Origin: Larus michahellis
Taxonomy: Eukaryota > Chordata > Aves > Charadriiformes > Laridae
DNA length: 64,000 bases
Assembly: GCF_964199755.1 (NCBI RefSeq)
Contig: NC_133910.1
Coordinates: forward strand, 11,168,711 to 11,232,710
Reading direction: 5' to 3'
Positions 1-12,776 of the stretch are shown piece by piece. Both the position numbers and the translations under genes were made by a program. The notes under the pieces are model-generated. The model made no database searches. It had not been told where the DNA came from and was given only the letters and a program-made list of their open reading frames with translations. The stretch's first letter is position 1; the number at the start of each line of letters is the position of its first letter.

Positions 1-3000
1 ACCTGTGATGGGTCCCCTCCCCTACAAGGTCTGGGAACTTGCAGAGTTTGTCTGACCGCAGTCAATGCCAGGCAGGAGAAGAACCGCCAGGGTAAGTTCT
101 CAGATCAGAGGCTGGCCAGACAGTTTTTAGGGGAGATTCTCGCAGACTCTTACGTCTTGGTGGCATTGGCTGTCACAGTGAACACGCCGAGATGATTTTG
201 CTGGGCCTTCAGCTCATTGAGTCTCCCCACAGCAGGCTGTGCGTGCAGATGCTCTGGCACTGTGGACACAAACCCCTCGGTGTCCCCTGGCTGCTCAGCA
301 CACCAGGGGACAGATGCTTCTGCAGGGTATCGCCACGTCCCAGCACTCCCCGCCTGGAACCAGCCCAGGCTAAGCCTCCAACAATCCCCCGCTCCAGCCC
401 ATCATCTCCTTTGCACACCTCTTTTATGAATTTCAAACAGTTCCTTGCTACACCCCATCACAGGATTCCTCGAACGGGTTTGCAAACCCCTTGCCCTCTC
501 CCTGCCAGAAACACCGATGCTGAACCCACCAGCAGCAACCTCGTCTCTGTGCTGACGACGGGGCTCCTCTGCAGCTCCAAAACTCATGGAACGGTGACCA
601 AAATGAAAACCAGCGATGGACGCAACACTGGAAGAAGGGAAAATCAGCGGCTCCCACGCTCTGGTGCAGACCACGCCTGTGGCCGCAGCACACACCAGCC
701 ATCAGCACGGGGTCGGGGCTGCTGGAGCCGCAGGTCTGGTGCTTGGCACAGAATTCATTGCAACTCTTTAACGAGCAGATTGTAAATCAGCTGACTGTTT
801 GCGGAGATGAGAGCTGTGACCGTGGCGAGGAAGCCTGGCCACCAGCTTGTGGAGGATGCAGTCACACAGAAAGCCCACAAAGAGGCCCCCACCCACAGCA
901 CAAGGCCACCAACACCTCCAGCCGTGTCCAGCTGCGTCCCCAGCAAACCTGCAGAAGCATTTCCACGAACAGCAGCGGGGGAATGGATTTTACCCTCCGA
1001 GTGCCAGCTCAACACTGATTCTTGTTCATGATGCTGCAGCACAGCGGGTCCCGGGGTGAAGCCCCTACCGCCCTGACCGCTCAGGGACACCAAGTGGGGC
1101 AAGCAGCATTGGGAACTTATTTTTTTCAAAAATTGCAAGCAAATCTCTCCCTTCCTTCCCCAAACTGACACATCCATCCATACCGGCGGGTGGTACCACC
1201 AAATGCGATTCATGTGCCCCCTACCCGCCTCCTGCATGCCCGACACAGCCATCACCCCGACACCAGGAGGAAAAGCTTCTCCGGAGTCCCAGCAAACACC
1301 TCAGCCGTCGGCACATGCGCTGGGGAGATCACGAGGGTGTGGGAACCGCCTCGTGAACTGCCTGAACCGAATATTTCTATTGCTAATGCTGCACGCTGCA
1401 TTTTACATAACATTTACGAGACAGAGAGGAGGAGGCCGGAGGGTGGGGAGCTCACAGCCAGTTTTTCGACCGCCTGCGAGACGATTCCAGCAGCACGGAC
1501 CCGTGCCGCACCGCCGAGGGAGGCTGCCAGAGCAGGGCTCCTGTCGGGCTGGCACTCGGCATTCATCTGTGTCCCTTTATAAATATATTGTGATAAACTG
1601 CTTGAAGAATCTGGGGAGGGAAATACCAGTTTGGAGGTGCGAGGGCTGCGTTTATTTTTCAAGGCGATATAAAATCATGACTTTCACCATATAAAACCTT
1701 ACAAAACAAGTAGTAAAGCCTACTGGGATATTTTTGTTCTTTTAAAAAAAAAAAAAAAAAAAATCACTTAAAAAGCAACACGATGGGCTCTGGACATCAC
1801 CAGTACCACTGCAGTGGTCCTCTGTATTTTGTTGGTGGCCAAGCAGAAAAAATAACACTCGATGCCCCGCTGAGCTGCGGCGGGGTGCAGGGCCCGAACC
1901 AGACAGGCTCAGGCTGCAGGATGCAGACCACGAGCTCATCACGGTGCCAGGCAGATGGATCAAAGCCTGCAGGAGATCTTTGCTCCTCTCTGGCGCAGGA
2001 GCTGCCATGGGGTAGCAGCTCCCCATCATCAAGCCCTTGGGCAAGGGCCAGTCAGCCCAGCAGCGCTGGGGCAAGCACAGACTGGAGCTTTCTAAACGGA
2101 CCCATTGGACTTTGGTAAAAAAAAATAATAATTAGTGGTGTTGGTAAGATCTGCAAGCCTTGGTAAAATCCAAACAGCTCTGGTCTACCTGCAGAAAACA
2201 AGTTATCTGTGCCACGCGAGTGCTGCCAGGACCGCTCGGCTCCGAGCCCTGCCGCGCAGGCGACTGCTGCCTCCCAGGACACGCCGTGATTTCACCGCGT
2301 GGTTCCTCCACCCCCTCCAGGCTGCACTGCCCTCCTGGCCCACCGCCCCAGCCGCAGCTCCCTTCCAAAGAGCAAAAAGTTAAATCCTCCCTTCTGTGTC
2401 GTTTCTCCTGCCAAATCCAGATCAGTCAGCAAGTACTGCAGGATACACCTCCCCTAAGGCCACTTGCAAACAAGACGACAGCCAGTTGGGGATCTTAAGG
2501 AGAAGATAAATGAGGAAACTTCCTAAATTTGACTGTAAAAATATTCGTGAGGATACTGAGTGGCTCGGGTACCTCCAGCTGCTCTCTCTGCAGGAGCACA
2601 GGCGCTTCTCCAAGCCTGTGAAGGGTCTCGAGTGGGGACTGTGGGGCAGCCAGGGTAAGCCCAGGGACAGGGATGGGCCCTAACCTGGCTATTACTGACA
2701 CCGGGACTTCAACTGACCTCACCCACAGCCATGACAGGCTCCGAGAAGGCAACAGCTCGAGATGCACCCGGCTCCCATGCTCCTCTCCAGGCTGGTGCCC
2801 GCTGGGGAGCAGAACAGGACAGCGCGTTACGGGCTCTTCCCCAAACCAGTTCATGAATCTTCAAGGATACGGGACTAGAAATCTTAACAATGCCGTGCAA
2901 GGATATAAAAGCTGCTTTGTGCTGAAATCAGCATTGCAATCTGGAAGCAGAAGCGTTGGCACCATCAGTGGAGCTGAAAACCACCCAGAGCCAAGCCTGG

Positions 3001-5149
3001 CAATGTGGGGTCTCCAGCCCTCGCTGCCCGGCTCCAGGGTAAACCAGCCCTGGGCTCGCCGCTCACATTGCACAACCGAAGCACTATGTGTACATTGGGC
3101 TCGATCTACATTTTTACAGTTGCACAATGAAAAACACCAATGAAAAAAAAAAAAAAACCCAACCAAAAAACAAACCACCCAACAGTCGTCCAAAGGACCA
3201 GTTATTAGATGGCTTGAAATGACTTGAAATGAAATTCCCACAGATTTTATTGGACTACTCAGATATTGATTCTGGTGTGCTTCTTGCTGCAACACAGACA
3301 TTCACCTTGCTAGAAATCCCAGCTGTGAGCTGGGCTGGAAAGATGCTCTGGGAATGGCTGGGGTTGCTTTGCTTTGCTCCCTTTTCCTTGGCCTACAACT
3401 GCCAGTGCACATCAATAAAATAAGCCAGGAATTTCAAACAGTAATTTCTTTGTTCCCTGCCTGCACGTCTGCTGACCTGCTGAGACACAGGAGAACCCAG
3501 GAAGCCTCGATGCCCGCGCGGGAAAAGGAACGTGCCACCCCGACGCTCAGCTCCCACCTCCGTCCCGGCTGATTGTCTCCATGGTGGTCAGCACCCGGCT
3601 GTATCTCTGGGGGCTTCTGGACCAGACTTGCAGGTGCCCCTCGGCTCCCCCCCCCAGCCCTCCTGCCCTCGGGAATTCCCTCTTCACACCAGATCTCCAT
3701 GGGACCGTAGGATGGGAAGGCAGAGACGGAGGCTGAACACCCCAGGATATTCTGCTGGCCTTTTCGTTGCTCTGGTGGGGTGGTTTCCCTTCCCATGCCC
3801 TAAGGAAGTTTAACTTGACTGGCATAAACACTGTGGGTTTCCCCCCGCAGCACAAAACGGGACCCTGGGGGAAGCCTGTGCCAGCAATACACCCCCAGCT
3901 CATCCCAGCGGAGCTGGGACACGGACGGGTCACACCCCCGCAGCCTCCCTCATTCCTGACAAATGTTTTGGATCCTTGTCCCAGATTCTCTCAGGTTGTA
4001 AATTCACATGATGCCCAAACACTTGACACATAACACCACCACTCTAAATTATTTTTTTACCCACATAAAAAGGGAATAAAACCATTAAAAGCCAGCCTCT
4101 GCTGTGTGTGAACAGCTAGTTCAGAGCTCCAAGAAAGAGCCCCCATCGCCCCGGCTGTCCAGCGCCCGTGTCCCTGCGATGAGGTGCCAGCAGCACGCTC
4201 GGTGCTTCACGGCAAGGCAGGAACCCGGCCCCAAGAAACAGCCCGCGTTTTCTCCCAGCCCCTGCAGATGTTTCAGCTCCAGCGGGTCTCCTGGCCGGCA
4301 CACCAACACCCACCCCCTCGCTCGCATGCCTGTGCAGTAAAGTGCCATCCCACGGCACACGAGCCCGGAGGAGAGTGGAGCAGCTGGAAGACGACAGCTC
4401 TGCAACTTCCAAATTTCTATTTACTTTTTTAAAAAAAAAAAAAAGAAAGAAATTCACGTTTGCAGCATAAAGGCAGGCTGGGCTGGTACTCTGCTCCTCC
4501 CCTCATCAGGATGTGCTCACCCTTTGACTCGGAGCTCATCCACTCATGAGCCGCATCCCTGCCCCGTTAGCAGCACACCCACCCTCTGAACAAGTCAATG
4601 CCCCGTCCCTGTGCTGGGAAGGACGGTTGTGCTCTTCACTAAAGGACCTGCCCTTCACAACTTCTCCAGCATCCCACAGGAGGTCCCGGAGACGCAAAGC
4701 TCTTGGAGAGCCCAAGGCAAAGCTCTGGAGAAGGCATCCAGAAGCCAAGCGAGTCCAAGCCTTGGGCTGACCAGCACAGAGTGTTCTGGATGGGCTGGAG
4801 GCTTGGCCAGGCTGGAGCAGCCGAGCATAGCCCATGGCCCCGACGGAGCTGTGGCACCCATCCTGGGAGCCGTCTGATGAGTCAAGAAGTCCCACTGTTT
4901 GATCCACTACACAGCCCGTGAATTAGTCAATCCTCCTCTTTCGCCTACCCCGCAGGCTGGGGTGGGGGGTGGGGGAGAGGAGGCTGGCCCCCATCCAAAT
5001 ATTGTGTAAGCTGCAAAAAGCTACGAAAAACACACCCCGAAACAGTAGAAATACTATTTTGGAGGAACAGGGCAAAGCTAAAGCCATAACGGCAAATGAT
5101 CACTTGCTGTTCTCCCACTCCCTTCCTCCGAGAGCCTTAAAAAGGCTCC
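1..5149. other. Non-coding DNA, presumed NACC2 intron 1; no gene seen
   Basis: There are many short frames on both strands, none resembling a known protein and none flanked by consistent splice sites. It holds a 20-base A-run at 1744-1763 and short A-runs near 3143 and 4430. No recognisable transposon was found. Confidence 0.5.
1744..1763 (+). repeat. Poly(A) tract, 20 bases
   Basis: Uninterrupted A-run. No transposon body or target-site duplication was recognised next to it. Confidence 0.9.
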
Positions 5150-5410
5150 CCGCCACCCCGTCTCACGTTTCACCCGTGCCAGGCGAGGAGGAGCGCGGTG
5201 CTCGCGTCCTGCCAAGGTCACGGTGACAACACGCCGCCGAGGAGCAGCCCAGCCCCGCGGCTCCCGGGGCTCTGCCCCAGCCACCGACCCCGGTGTCCCC
5301 CGGGCCGCGGAGCCACCGCACGGGCAAGACCTGCCCCAGTGGGACGCAGGCAGGGGAGCGATGGAGCCATCGTGGATTCATCGCCACGGACACCCACGCA
5401 GAAAGCTTAA
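5150..5410. promoter_or_regulatory. Orphan CpG island with ERE/ERRE-like site
   Basis: About 260 bases rich in CpG, preceded by CCTTAAAAAGGC (TATA-like). It contains AAGGTCACGGTGACA at 5214-5228, that is, GGTCA CGG TGACA, one base off the oestrogen-response palindrome and a match to the extended half-site AAGGTCA. No gene start can be tied to it. It may be an intronic alternative promoter or an enhancer-associated island. Confidence 0.4.
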
Positions 5411-5431
5411 CGCAAGCTCCCCAACATCTAC

Positions 5432-5452
5432 TTTTTTTTTTTTTTTTTTTTT
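5432..5452 (+). repeat. Poly(T) tract, 21 bases
   Basis: Uninterrupted T-run followed by seven A. It lies at the right edge of the orphan CpG island. Confidence 0.9.
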
Positions 5453-5519
5453 AAAAAAAGCTTTTCTCTTTCCCTCCTTTTCTTCCCCCCAAGTTTTTAA
5501 AATCCAATTATAGCACGAC

Positions 5520-5840
5520 TCTCTCAGCAGGGGTCAGTGTAGAATAAGAATCGCCTGAGTTAATGGACATAAGACCAAGAAAGATTAATGCCTAAATGGT
5601 TTCAAAAGTTGTATGATGCCAATTTCATTAACATTTTAATTGTAATGTATCTTTTTAATCTTCTTTCACACTAACGGTTTTATATGCTTCAAAAAAGAAA
5701 AAACTGCTGACAACAAAAATATCAACATACCAAAATTAACAGACGGAATTGAGTGCTGTAATGGGAACTGAATGAAATGCAGAAAACCGTGTTAATGATG
5801 CATTAAGGGCAGGAATTGCACTCAGACAAGAGTCAAAAAC
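5520..5840. promoter_or_regulatory. AT-rich island, candidate conserved non-coding element
   Basis: A sharp change from GC-rich surroundings to high-complexity AT-rich sequence with homeodomain-like words (TTAATTG, GTTAATGATGCATTAA) and no repeat structure. Such blocks in GC-rich avian DNA are often conserved enhancers. Conservation cannot be checked here. Confidence 0.25.
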
Positions 5841-5974
5841 TCAGCGCCACAGTTGCCTGCCCTGTCTCTGCCTTCCCCAGATACTCAGCACCACCCCAGA
5901 GACGTGTCTTTTAGCGGGGTTGTCCTGAAGCAACGACCCAGGCAGCGCTACCGAACGCGTCCACGGATTTATCC

Positions 5975-6001
5975 AAAAAAAAAAAAAAAAAAAAAAAAAA
6001 A
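5975..6001 (+). repeat. Poly(A) tract, 27 bases
   Basis: The longest A-run in the window. No associated retroposon body was recognised upstream. Confidence 0.9.
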
Positions 6002-7245
6002 GTGCTTTAAACCTGGCAATTCATCTGATTTAACCAGGGTGACACCCCGGAGCAGCAGATTCAGAGGGGGCTCCTGCTGCTGCTGTTGTCTATCACCCTC
6101 TGTACGAATGGTGCCAACCCCGCTCCGCAGGCTCCGGTACCGCGGCCACAGCAGCATTCACAGACATGAAAGATGTAGTTACAACCACCGTGCAAAATTT
6201 TGTTTTACTTAATTAGAAGACAATTAAACCTAAGCAGTAATGTTTCATTAAGCACGGGCATGCACCGATGATGTTACCACGTATAAACCGGGGGAGGCAC
6301 AAAAGGAGAAGGTAATTGCAGGGCAGACAGATGAAGTTTCAAACAAATTTCTTTGTAGAAATGAGTGACGGAGCGATACTGCTGCTTTCACCTGCCTGTG
6401 AGGCTGGGCTGCAGCTGTAGGAGCGATGCAAAACCCACAATGTCATACTTCACCGTCCATCAGAATTTGTTGGAAGGGAGAAGATCTAGGCAGAGTGATA
6501 TAAACGTTCCACATGGTCATCAGCAAATCATAAACCCCTCAGTTGCCAAGGAAAGTGTGATTCCAACCATAACTATAACAGAATATAACCAAAAAGCACG
6601 TTATCCTACTCAGATTCAGTCCTATGAAGGTCGCTACATACAGTGAAGCATCGGGACAGGTTTCCAGTGAAGGGGCAGCTACGAAAAGGGGTTACCCCCA
6701 ATTTGTGGGAATTTCATTCCAGCAGGACCTCAACCGCGAGCTTTGCACCCAAAGAAGAGCCTTTCCCCAGGAGGGGTCCACGGTGCACCCGGGCAGCCAG
6801 GCAGGTCCCACTGGAGGTCTTCCACCCCACGATGGAGGTCTCCCACCCAACACCGGCAAGGCCCATCGGCCTCTTCCCTTGGAAATCAAGCCTTTTTAAC
6901 CACCTTCAACTGCACAAAAGCTCGCTCCCCACGTCCTCCGGGCACCTGGCCATTGCCTTCTGCATGGCACGCCCTGAAATGCCAACGCTTTATTTATACA
7001 CCTGCATTTACACCTCTACGCAGCATAATCCCTTCAGAGCTTAGCGCCCTGGAAAGCACCGAGCACCAGAACGTTATCACTCCTTTGCCGTGTCATCACT
7101 AAAAAGTGTCTTCTACAACCTCTCTGCAAGGAGTTATGTCATTTCCAAGCCTAACCCTTGTTTTCCTAATGCTTCATATAATCGGAGCGTAAATGTTTGT
7201 CCTATGACAGAGAGAACTGGCATGTAAAACATGTACCCACACACA

Positions 7246-7265
7246 ATATATATATATATATATAT
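7246..7265. repeat. (AT)10 microsatellite
   Basis: Twenty bases of perfect AT dinucleotide following a short ACACA stretch. Confidence 0.95.
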
Positions 7266-8969
7266 CTCCGCGGCTGCCATATGCTTCCCCAGTGGATATC
7301 ATGATAGGAACGCGCGCGTGGAGCCGAGCCAGCGCTGGCATCCGAACACAGGACCCTTTCCACACAACCGCTCTGCCACCAAGCCCGAGGAAGCGCAAGC
7401 TCAGTCATATTTAACTTGCAATTCTTCACACACGCTACTCTTCACCCTGCCGCCGAAATTCCCTCTCCAGACACCCAGGGATGAAAAACATCTGGCTCCT
7501 CTCCCCACATCGATAGCCCCAGAAGAGCCCCGACCGCTACAAACGAGGGGCCGCAGAGAAAAAGCGTGTTTTTCTTTGCCTGGCTTTTGCAAGGGATGAA
7601 TAGATCCTGATATTGGCTTTATTGCCGTGGGGATGACACCGGGAGGCGAAGTATTTAATCTCATCCCAGTGACTATATATGGTCACCCTGATGGAGTCAC
7701 CTCCCTCCCCTCACGCTCCGCTGCCCTTCGCTCCTGGCACTGGCCCCCGCAGCAAACCGGCAGCGCCCGGGCACGGCGCCGGCCAGCCACGAGTCAGCAG
7801 ACTCCCCACGTTACTCCCCCCCTTTCCCAATTTTTTTTGGCTTTAAAAAAAAATAATAATATCTTAAATGGGGAGAGGAAGAGAGAGAAAACACAAATAC
7901 TCTGGAAAAAACCCCAACGTATTTTAAGAGTACTTTAGAGAGAATTGGTGCATGGGAAAAAAAAACAAACTGTCAAGTGACTTGTGTTTAAATGTACAGT
8001 TCATACTCACTTAGAAGTTTTTTTAAAAAAAATAAAATCAAATCGTTTTGTGAAAAGTATATCAATCTATTCAGCCCACACACAGCCGTTTGTTACCGGA
8101 GGGTAGTTTGCGGCTGCCGAAGCGGCAGCAGTGATTTCTGCCCCCACCACCACCTCCACCCCCCATCCACCCACCTAAGGGAAAAAAATGCACTGAAATA
8201 TTTGTCTTCATAGGAAACAGAACGCAAAAATGTACTCGACGTGCAAATTTTTTTTTTTTAAAAAAAAGTCTGATGTGAGCACCTCTAACAAGACGGAAGC
8301 CGAACGGCGCTGCCTGTGAACCGCCCCGGGGACACACAGCACAAACCGCCTGCCAAGGGCCAATATATCTTCATTTTAGCCCATCGAGCCGTGAGCTTTC
8401 GGGGGGTCTCACTCCCCGCACCAAACTAAAGACCTGCTCTCCTCACCACCGGCCCCAAGGCCTCCTCTGGCCAGGAGGTGGGAGCTGGGGTGGTGCAGCC
8501 CTCCCCGTCCCTCCTGCCCCCGCCATCCATCCGTCCACCCATCCACCCGTAGGGCAGCCTCCAGCCCAGCCCGATCTGGGGATGAGGAAGAGCGTGGTAC
8601 CTCCAGCGGGGCTGAAACCCCCCTCCAGGGACGGGGAGGAGGACACTCCGCAGGCTCCTGCCATCACCCAGGGCTCTACGTGGGAGGCTCCGTCCCGACA
8701 CTCCGATTTTTATCACCTCCGTCCCCATTTAGGAGTCACCACATGACAAAAACGAGCGCAATCCAGCGCAGCGGAGCTCACCCGGGGATCGCCTCTCCCT
8801 CCCCGGGATCGCGGCGTTTTAGCAAGTTTTCCCTCAACGGCAGCATTTACGGATGCAAAGACTAGAAGACAGAATATTTTTTTTAAATTTCTGTTCTGCC
8901 TCCAAACATTTGCTTGAAAACAAGTTGAACTTAAAAAAAATTAAAAAAATAAAAAAAACCCAAACCGCT

Positions 8970-9150
8970 AATGAATCACAGTTCCTAGCAAATGAGCAAT
9001 TGCAGTTGACACAATGAATTATGCCTGAAGCAAGCTGGGAAACATATTTTGCAAATGATCTCATCCACAGGCAAACCTGGCATGACACTTGATTTGCTAA
9101 AAAAGACACAAAGCCTGTCAAAATCCCTGTCACTTCGCACATAAAGTCAG
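8970..9150. promoter_or_regulatory. Candidate conserved non-coding element
   Basis: High-complexity AT-rich segment (CTAATGAATCACAG, ACACAATGAATTATGC, TTTTGCAAATGATC) within GC-rich DNA. It contains SOX-like ACAATG and octamer-like words. No coding potential. Confidence 0.2.
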
Positions 9151-10989
9151 GTAGAGAAAACCAACAGCCTCACCCTCTCTTAAGCACGCTTCACCTATTT
9201 CTCAATTGCTCTACAGGCTTGATTTGGAAAAAAAAACAAAACCCAAAACCAAAAAAAACCCAAACAGCATAACAAGAAACCATCCAACCCCACCACCTCT
9301 TCTAGGTGCGCCCACCCCAGCGGGGTGCTGAAGGCAACGGGATCCTCTTTCCCGGCCGGAGAATCCATGTGCTGGGAGGCTGCTCCTCGGACGGCAGCCA
9401 CGGGCTGGGTTTGAAGGTTAATTGCGGCAAGATACAATGCTCTCCCTGGCCATTAGGTACGGCGGGGAACTTACAATTCACTTTAATTTCCTCCAGCGGA
9501 ATGCCTGTATTCTACTTCTTTCATCGCATTCAACCAAACTCAAAAGAGATGTAGGAAAAGGAGGGGAAAAAAAGAAAAAAAAAAGCAATTAAAGCGCAGC
9601 CGCCCCGCTCCTCGGCATCCCTGGAGCTCTCCAGGAGCGGTTCCTCGTGGCCCCGGCACAGCCCACCCCGTTTCCCCACCTAAAACACCACCTGACTCAA
9701 AAATCCCGGGAAAACTCAAACCCATGGCTGAAGCCTCCTCTTAACCCCATTTTGTCAGGCCTGGGTATTTTTAAACGCAGAGGAGAGCGGGAACGGCGTC
9801 CCAGCACGCCATCGCGGCCTGATTCGCCATGTTTCGCCCCAAAACACGCCCTTCCCCAGCGCCGCACGCCCACTGAAGCACCAGTGTGCGCACCAGCACT
9901 GGGTACAGCACGGCCTGAGCTCCGCCAGAAGGCCTGGCAGGGGAAGCGGACTTTATAAGACGCCACTCTAAAATAAATATTTCCATTCCGAGGCGCGATG
10001 GTGTGCGTCCCCCGGCAGGGAAGCAGAGACCGGAGCAAAGCCGGAGCTCACCGAGTCTGACGGGCTCTGGCAGGAGATTTCTCGGGGCTTCTTCCCTGAG
10101 TGCCATATGGCAAAGCCACCTCACACCTCCTGTCACCCCGTCTGGGGATCTGAACCAAAACCTCCTTGGAAAAGGACTTACCGGGACTCTACGGGCAGGT
10201 TCCTTCAAGTTCAAGGAGAGGGGACTCTTCTTTGCTGGACCAACCAGCAGTAAGGATGCTCTATGCCCCTGGAGCAGCAGCACAACCGCCCCGCGGGGAC
10301 GCCAACCTGTCACCGGCACCTGCTGTGAGGAACCAAAATCTGCCCCAAATCCAAGGAGATTCCCTCAGGAAACCCCAGAGTTACAGCTGGTGAGGGAAAA
10401 GGCTTCCACATTACAACGGGGCACGGAAAACACCGCTTCCGAAATAACAAGATGACGCATCAACACGCACACATCTCATCTCAAGGTGTCCATCCTCTGG
10501 GAACAGAGAAGGTCTCTGGGAGAAACCCTAAGGAGACCTCAACAACCAAACCCAGGCGGTGCCGGCAGCTCTGGGCCGATAGCGCATCCCAGGCCGGAGC
10601 TGGGGCCGGCGGGGTGGAAAGGGAAAGTTTCCCAGGGGAGAAGGTGCGGTCTGGCCTGGAGGGAATGGAAGGGGTCCAGGCCGGGAGCCGGAGGTGTCGG
10701 GGGACACTGCCCCACACCAGTGCATGGACCGGACACACCACAAACGCCACGTTTCACCCCTTCAACGCCGCTGAGAGCTCCCGCTTGTGCATGGACGGAC
10801 CTCGGAGTCTTACCCAACCGCTCATACAATTCTGCAAGCCTTGGAAGGTTTCTTTGACAAGTCCTGAAAATCCATCCCCGCCCTTGAGCGTTCAAATGTT
10901 ATAACTTTTCCTCCACGAAGCCTTCACTACAAGGCCTCTACAGGAGGAAAAACCCCAAACCACAGCTGTTAGGGCTACGGAAGGACATT

Positions 10990-11189
10990 NNNNNNNNNNN
11001 NNNNNNNNNNNNNNNNNNNNNNNNNNNNNNNNNNNNNNNNNNNNNNNNNNNNNNNNNNNNNNNNNNNNNNNNNNNNNNNNNNNNNNNNNNNNNNNNNNNN
11101 NNNNNNNNNNNNNNNNNNNNNNNNNNNNNNNNNNNNNNNNNNNNNNNNNNNNNNNNNNNNNNNNNNNNNNNNNNNNNNNNNNNNNNNNN
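10990..11189. other. Assembly gap (200 N)
   Basis: Exactly 200 undetermined bases at the left edge of the CpG island. GC-rich or homopolymer sequence probably stopped the assembly, so the true size may differ. Confidence 1.
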
Positions 11190-11424
11190 CGGGCACATTG
11201 TGACTACCACTGCTGAGAAGCCCACCGTGCCACCGAGAGGGCAGCAACCGTTCCCGTTTGTTTCCCCATTTCAGCTTCTCCCGCTGTTTAATATTTCAGC
11301 TGGAGAGGTTGAGCCGGCACACCAGCCCCTCAATTACGCGGGGCGCGAGGCGAACGTTTGGCAGGCACGAAGCCACATCGAGCCGCCCGCAACCTCGCAA
11401 AACGCCGCCTGGCAGGGAGGAATT

Positions 11425-11444
11425 AAAAAAAAAAAAAAAAAAAA
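11425..11444 (+). repeat. Poly(A) tract, 20 bases
   Basis: A-run inside the GC-rich island. Confidence 0.9.
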
Positions 11445-12057
11445 GGAAAAAAGTGAATATTGTGAATATTCAAATTAACGCCCCAGCGGGTAACGGGGAC
11501 TTGGCTGGAAGCGATCCTGCGCCTTGCCGTCGGTGGGTCGGGGGAGCGCGGTGGGGGGCCAGCACGCCGTGGGCCCGCCTTGGGATTATCTCCCACCAGC
11601 CGGGAGATGTTTGGAGAAGTCCTTGAGCGGAGCGAACGCACTTCACCCGCGGCAGGCTGCGGACTGCAGCAGCGGGGGGAACGCGCCCGGCGCTCGCCCA
11701 ATAAAAACCCAACCGCCGACCCCCGATTTTTTTCTCCCCCCCCCAAAAAAACCCAAACCAAAACCAAAACCAAAAACCAAAAAAACCAAACGACATTCCC
11801 ATCCTGCCGGCGCTGGGATGGGGGCACGGCCTGCCTGTCCCACGGTGACACCCCCCACCCCACCCCACCCCCCCTCCGCCGCAGCACCAGGATCGCTCCC
11901 CAACTCCGAATTGAGGCGTTTTGGCCGGGTTTTGACGGGTGGTTTTGTGTTTTGTTTTTTTTTTTTTAAACATCTCCCCTTTCACAGCGTTTTCTCCACG
12001 GGAGGAAAAAGTCCGAACCTGCGTTAAAAAAAATAAAGCCTTCGGCAGCTCCCCCCG

Positions 12058-12077
12058 CCCCCCCCCCCCCCCCCCCC
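12058..12077 (+). repeat. Poly(C) tract, 20 bases
   Basis: Homopolymer in the CpG island; G-quadruplex or i-motif potential. Length is uncertain with most sequencing chemistries. Confidence 0.85.
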
Positions 12078-12492
12078 GGCCCCGGGAGAAGGCATTTCTA
12101 ATAATAACCCCCATTTCCCACATTTCGCGCAAGACTTGCAAACACTGCAGGAACTAACCCAATTCATCCACAACACCACCCCCCCCCCCCGCAACGTTAG
12201 GGCGGGGGGGGGGGGGGAACCTAAGCCCCAAAAAACCCACCCACCCCACCCCCCCCCGCCCCCGGTGGGGAAACGAGGTGTAATCGCTTTCCCTGAGTTT
12301 TAATATTTTGGGGGGGGGGGGGGGGGGAATAGTTATTAGGATATAAAAGGGATGCTGGGTGCGCTGACTGCCGGCCAACTGCACACCCGCCTCCCGCGTG
12401 TCGTCGTCCGTCCGTCCCCCCCCCGCCCCGGCCCCCACCTCCATGCCGATCCCGGGGGTGGTGGTGAGGGGGGGTCGTCCCCGGTCGCTCAC

Positions 12493-12660
12493 CTGCGGGT
12501 GGCCGGCCCCCGGAGGCTGCCCTGGGCCTAGCGGCGGCGGGAGCCGCGGTCCCGGCGGCGGCGGCAGGAAGTGATTCCAGCCGCTCCTCACATGGACTTT
12601 CCCTGACCTCGCCCAGCAGCGCCGGCAGCCGCCGCCGCCGCAGACTGACGGACCCGGGAC
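12493..12660 (-). other. Candidate NACC2 non-coding exon 1 (5' end unknown)
   Basis: On the minus strand, GGCCACCCGCAG is followed by GTGAGCGACC, a near-ideal splice donor, placing the exon end at 12493. The upstream 170 bases are GC-rich and carry one ATG that is immediately followed by TGA (12593-12588). There is no long convincing coding frame, so a 5' UTR exon is likely. The link to NACC2 is by synteny and strand only. Confidence 0.4.
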
Positions 12661-12680
12661 GGGCCGGGGGGGGGGGGGGG

Positions 12681-12776
12681 GGGAGAGGGCGGCGGCGGGA
12701 GGTGGGACCGGCCCCCCGGAGGGGGGGTTCCCCCCCCTCCGGGGGGCCGGTCCCACCTCCCGCCGCCGCCCCTCTC
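12681..12776. repeat. Near-perfect inverted repeat in CpG island
   Basis: The left arm (about 12681-12727) and right arm (about 12730-12776) are reverse complements, joined by TT. Only homopolymer lengths differ: 7 G against 8 C at the centre, and CCC against CCCC further out. G- and C-runs extend the symmetry outward on both sides. It could be a real cruciform-forming element or a fold-back artefact of sequencing or assembly near the gap. Confidence 0.85.

Larger units (their letters stand above)
6260..10989. other. Non-coding DNA, presumed NACC2 intron 1; no gene seen
   Basis: GC-rich sequence with an (AT)10 microsatellite, A-rich low-complexity patches (9228-9264, CAAAACCC-like) and one high-complexity AT-rich block at about 8970-9150 that may be a conserved element. 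Open frames, including one of 182 codons on the minus strand at 9771-10319, match nothing known. Confidence 0.5.

Noticed and set aside
755..1255. 166-codon minus-strand frame
   Set aside because: Cys/Gly/Trp-rich chance frame with no domain or splice signals.
1..12492. NACC2 coding exons
   Set aside because: No BTB/POZ or BEN domain sequence is visible in any frame. Only a candidate non-coding first exon is supported.
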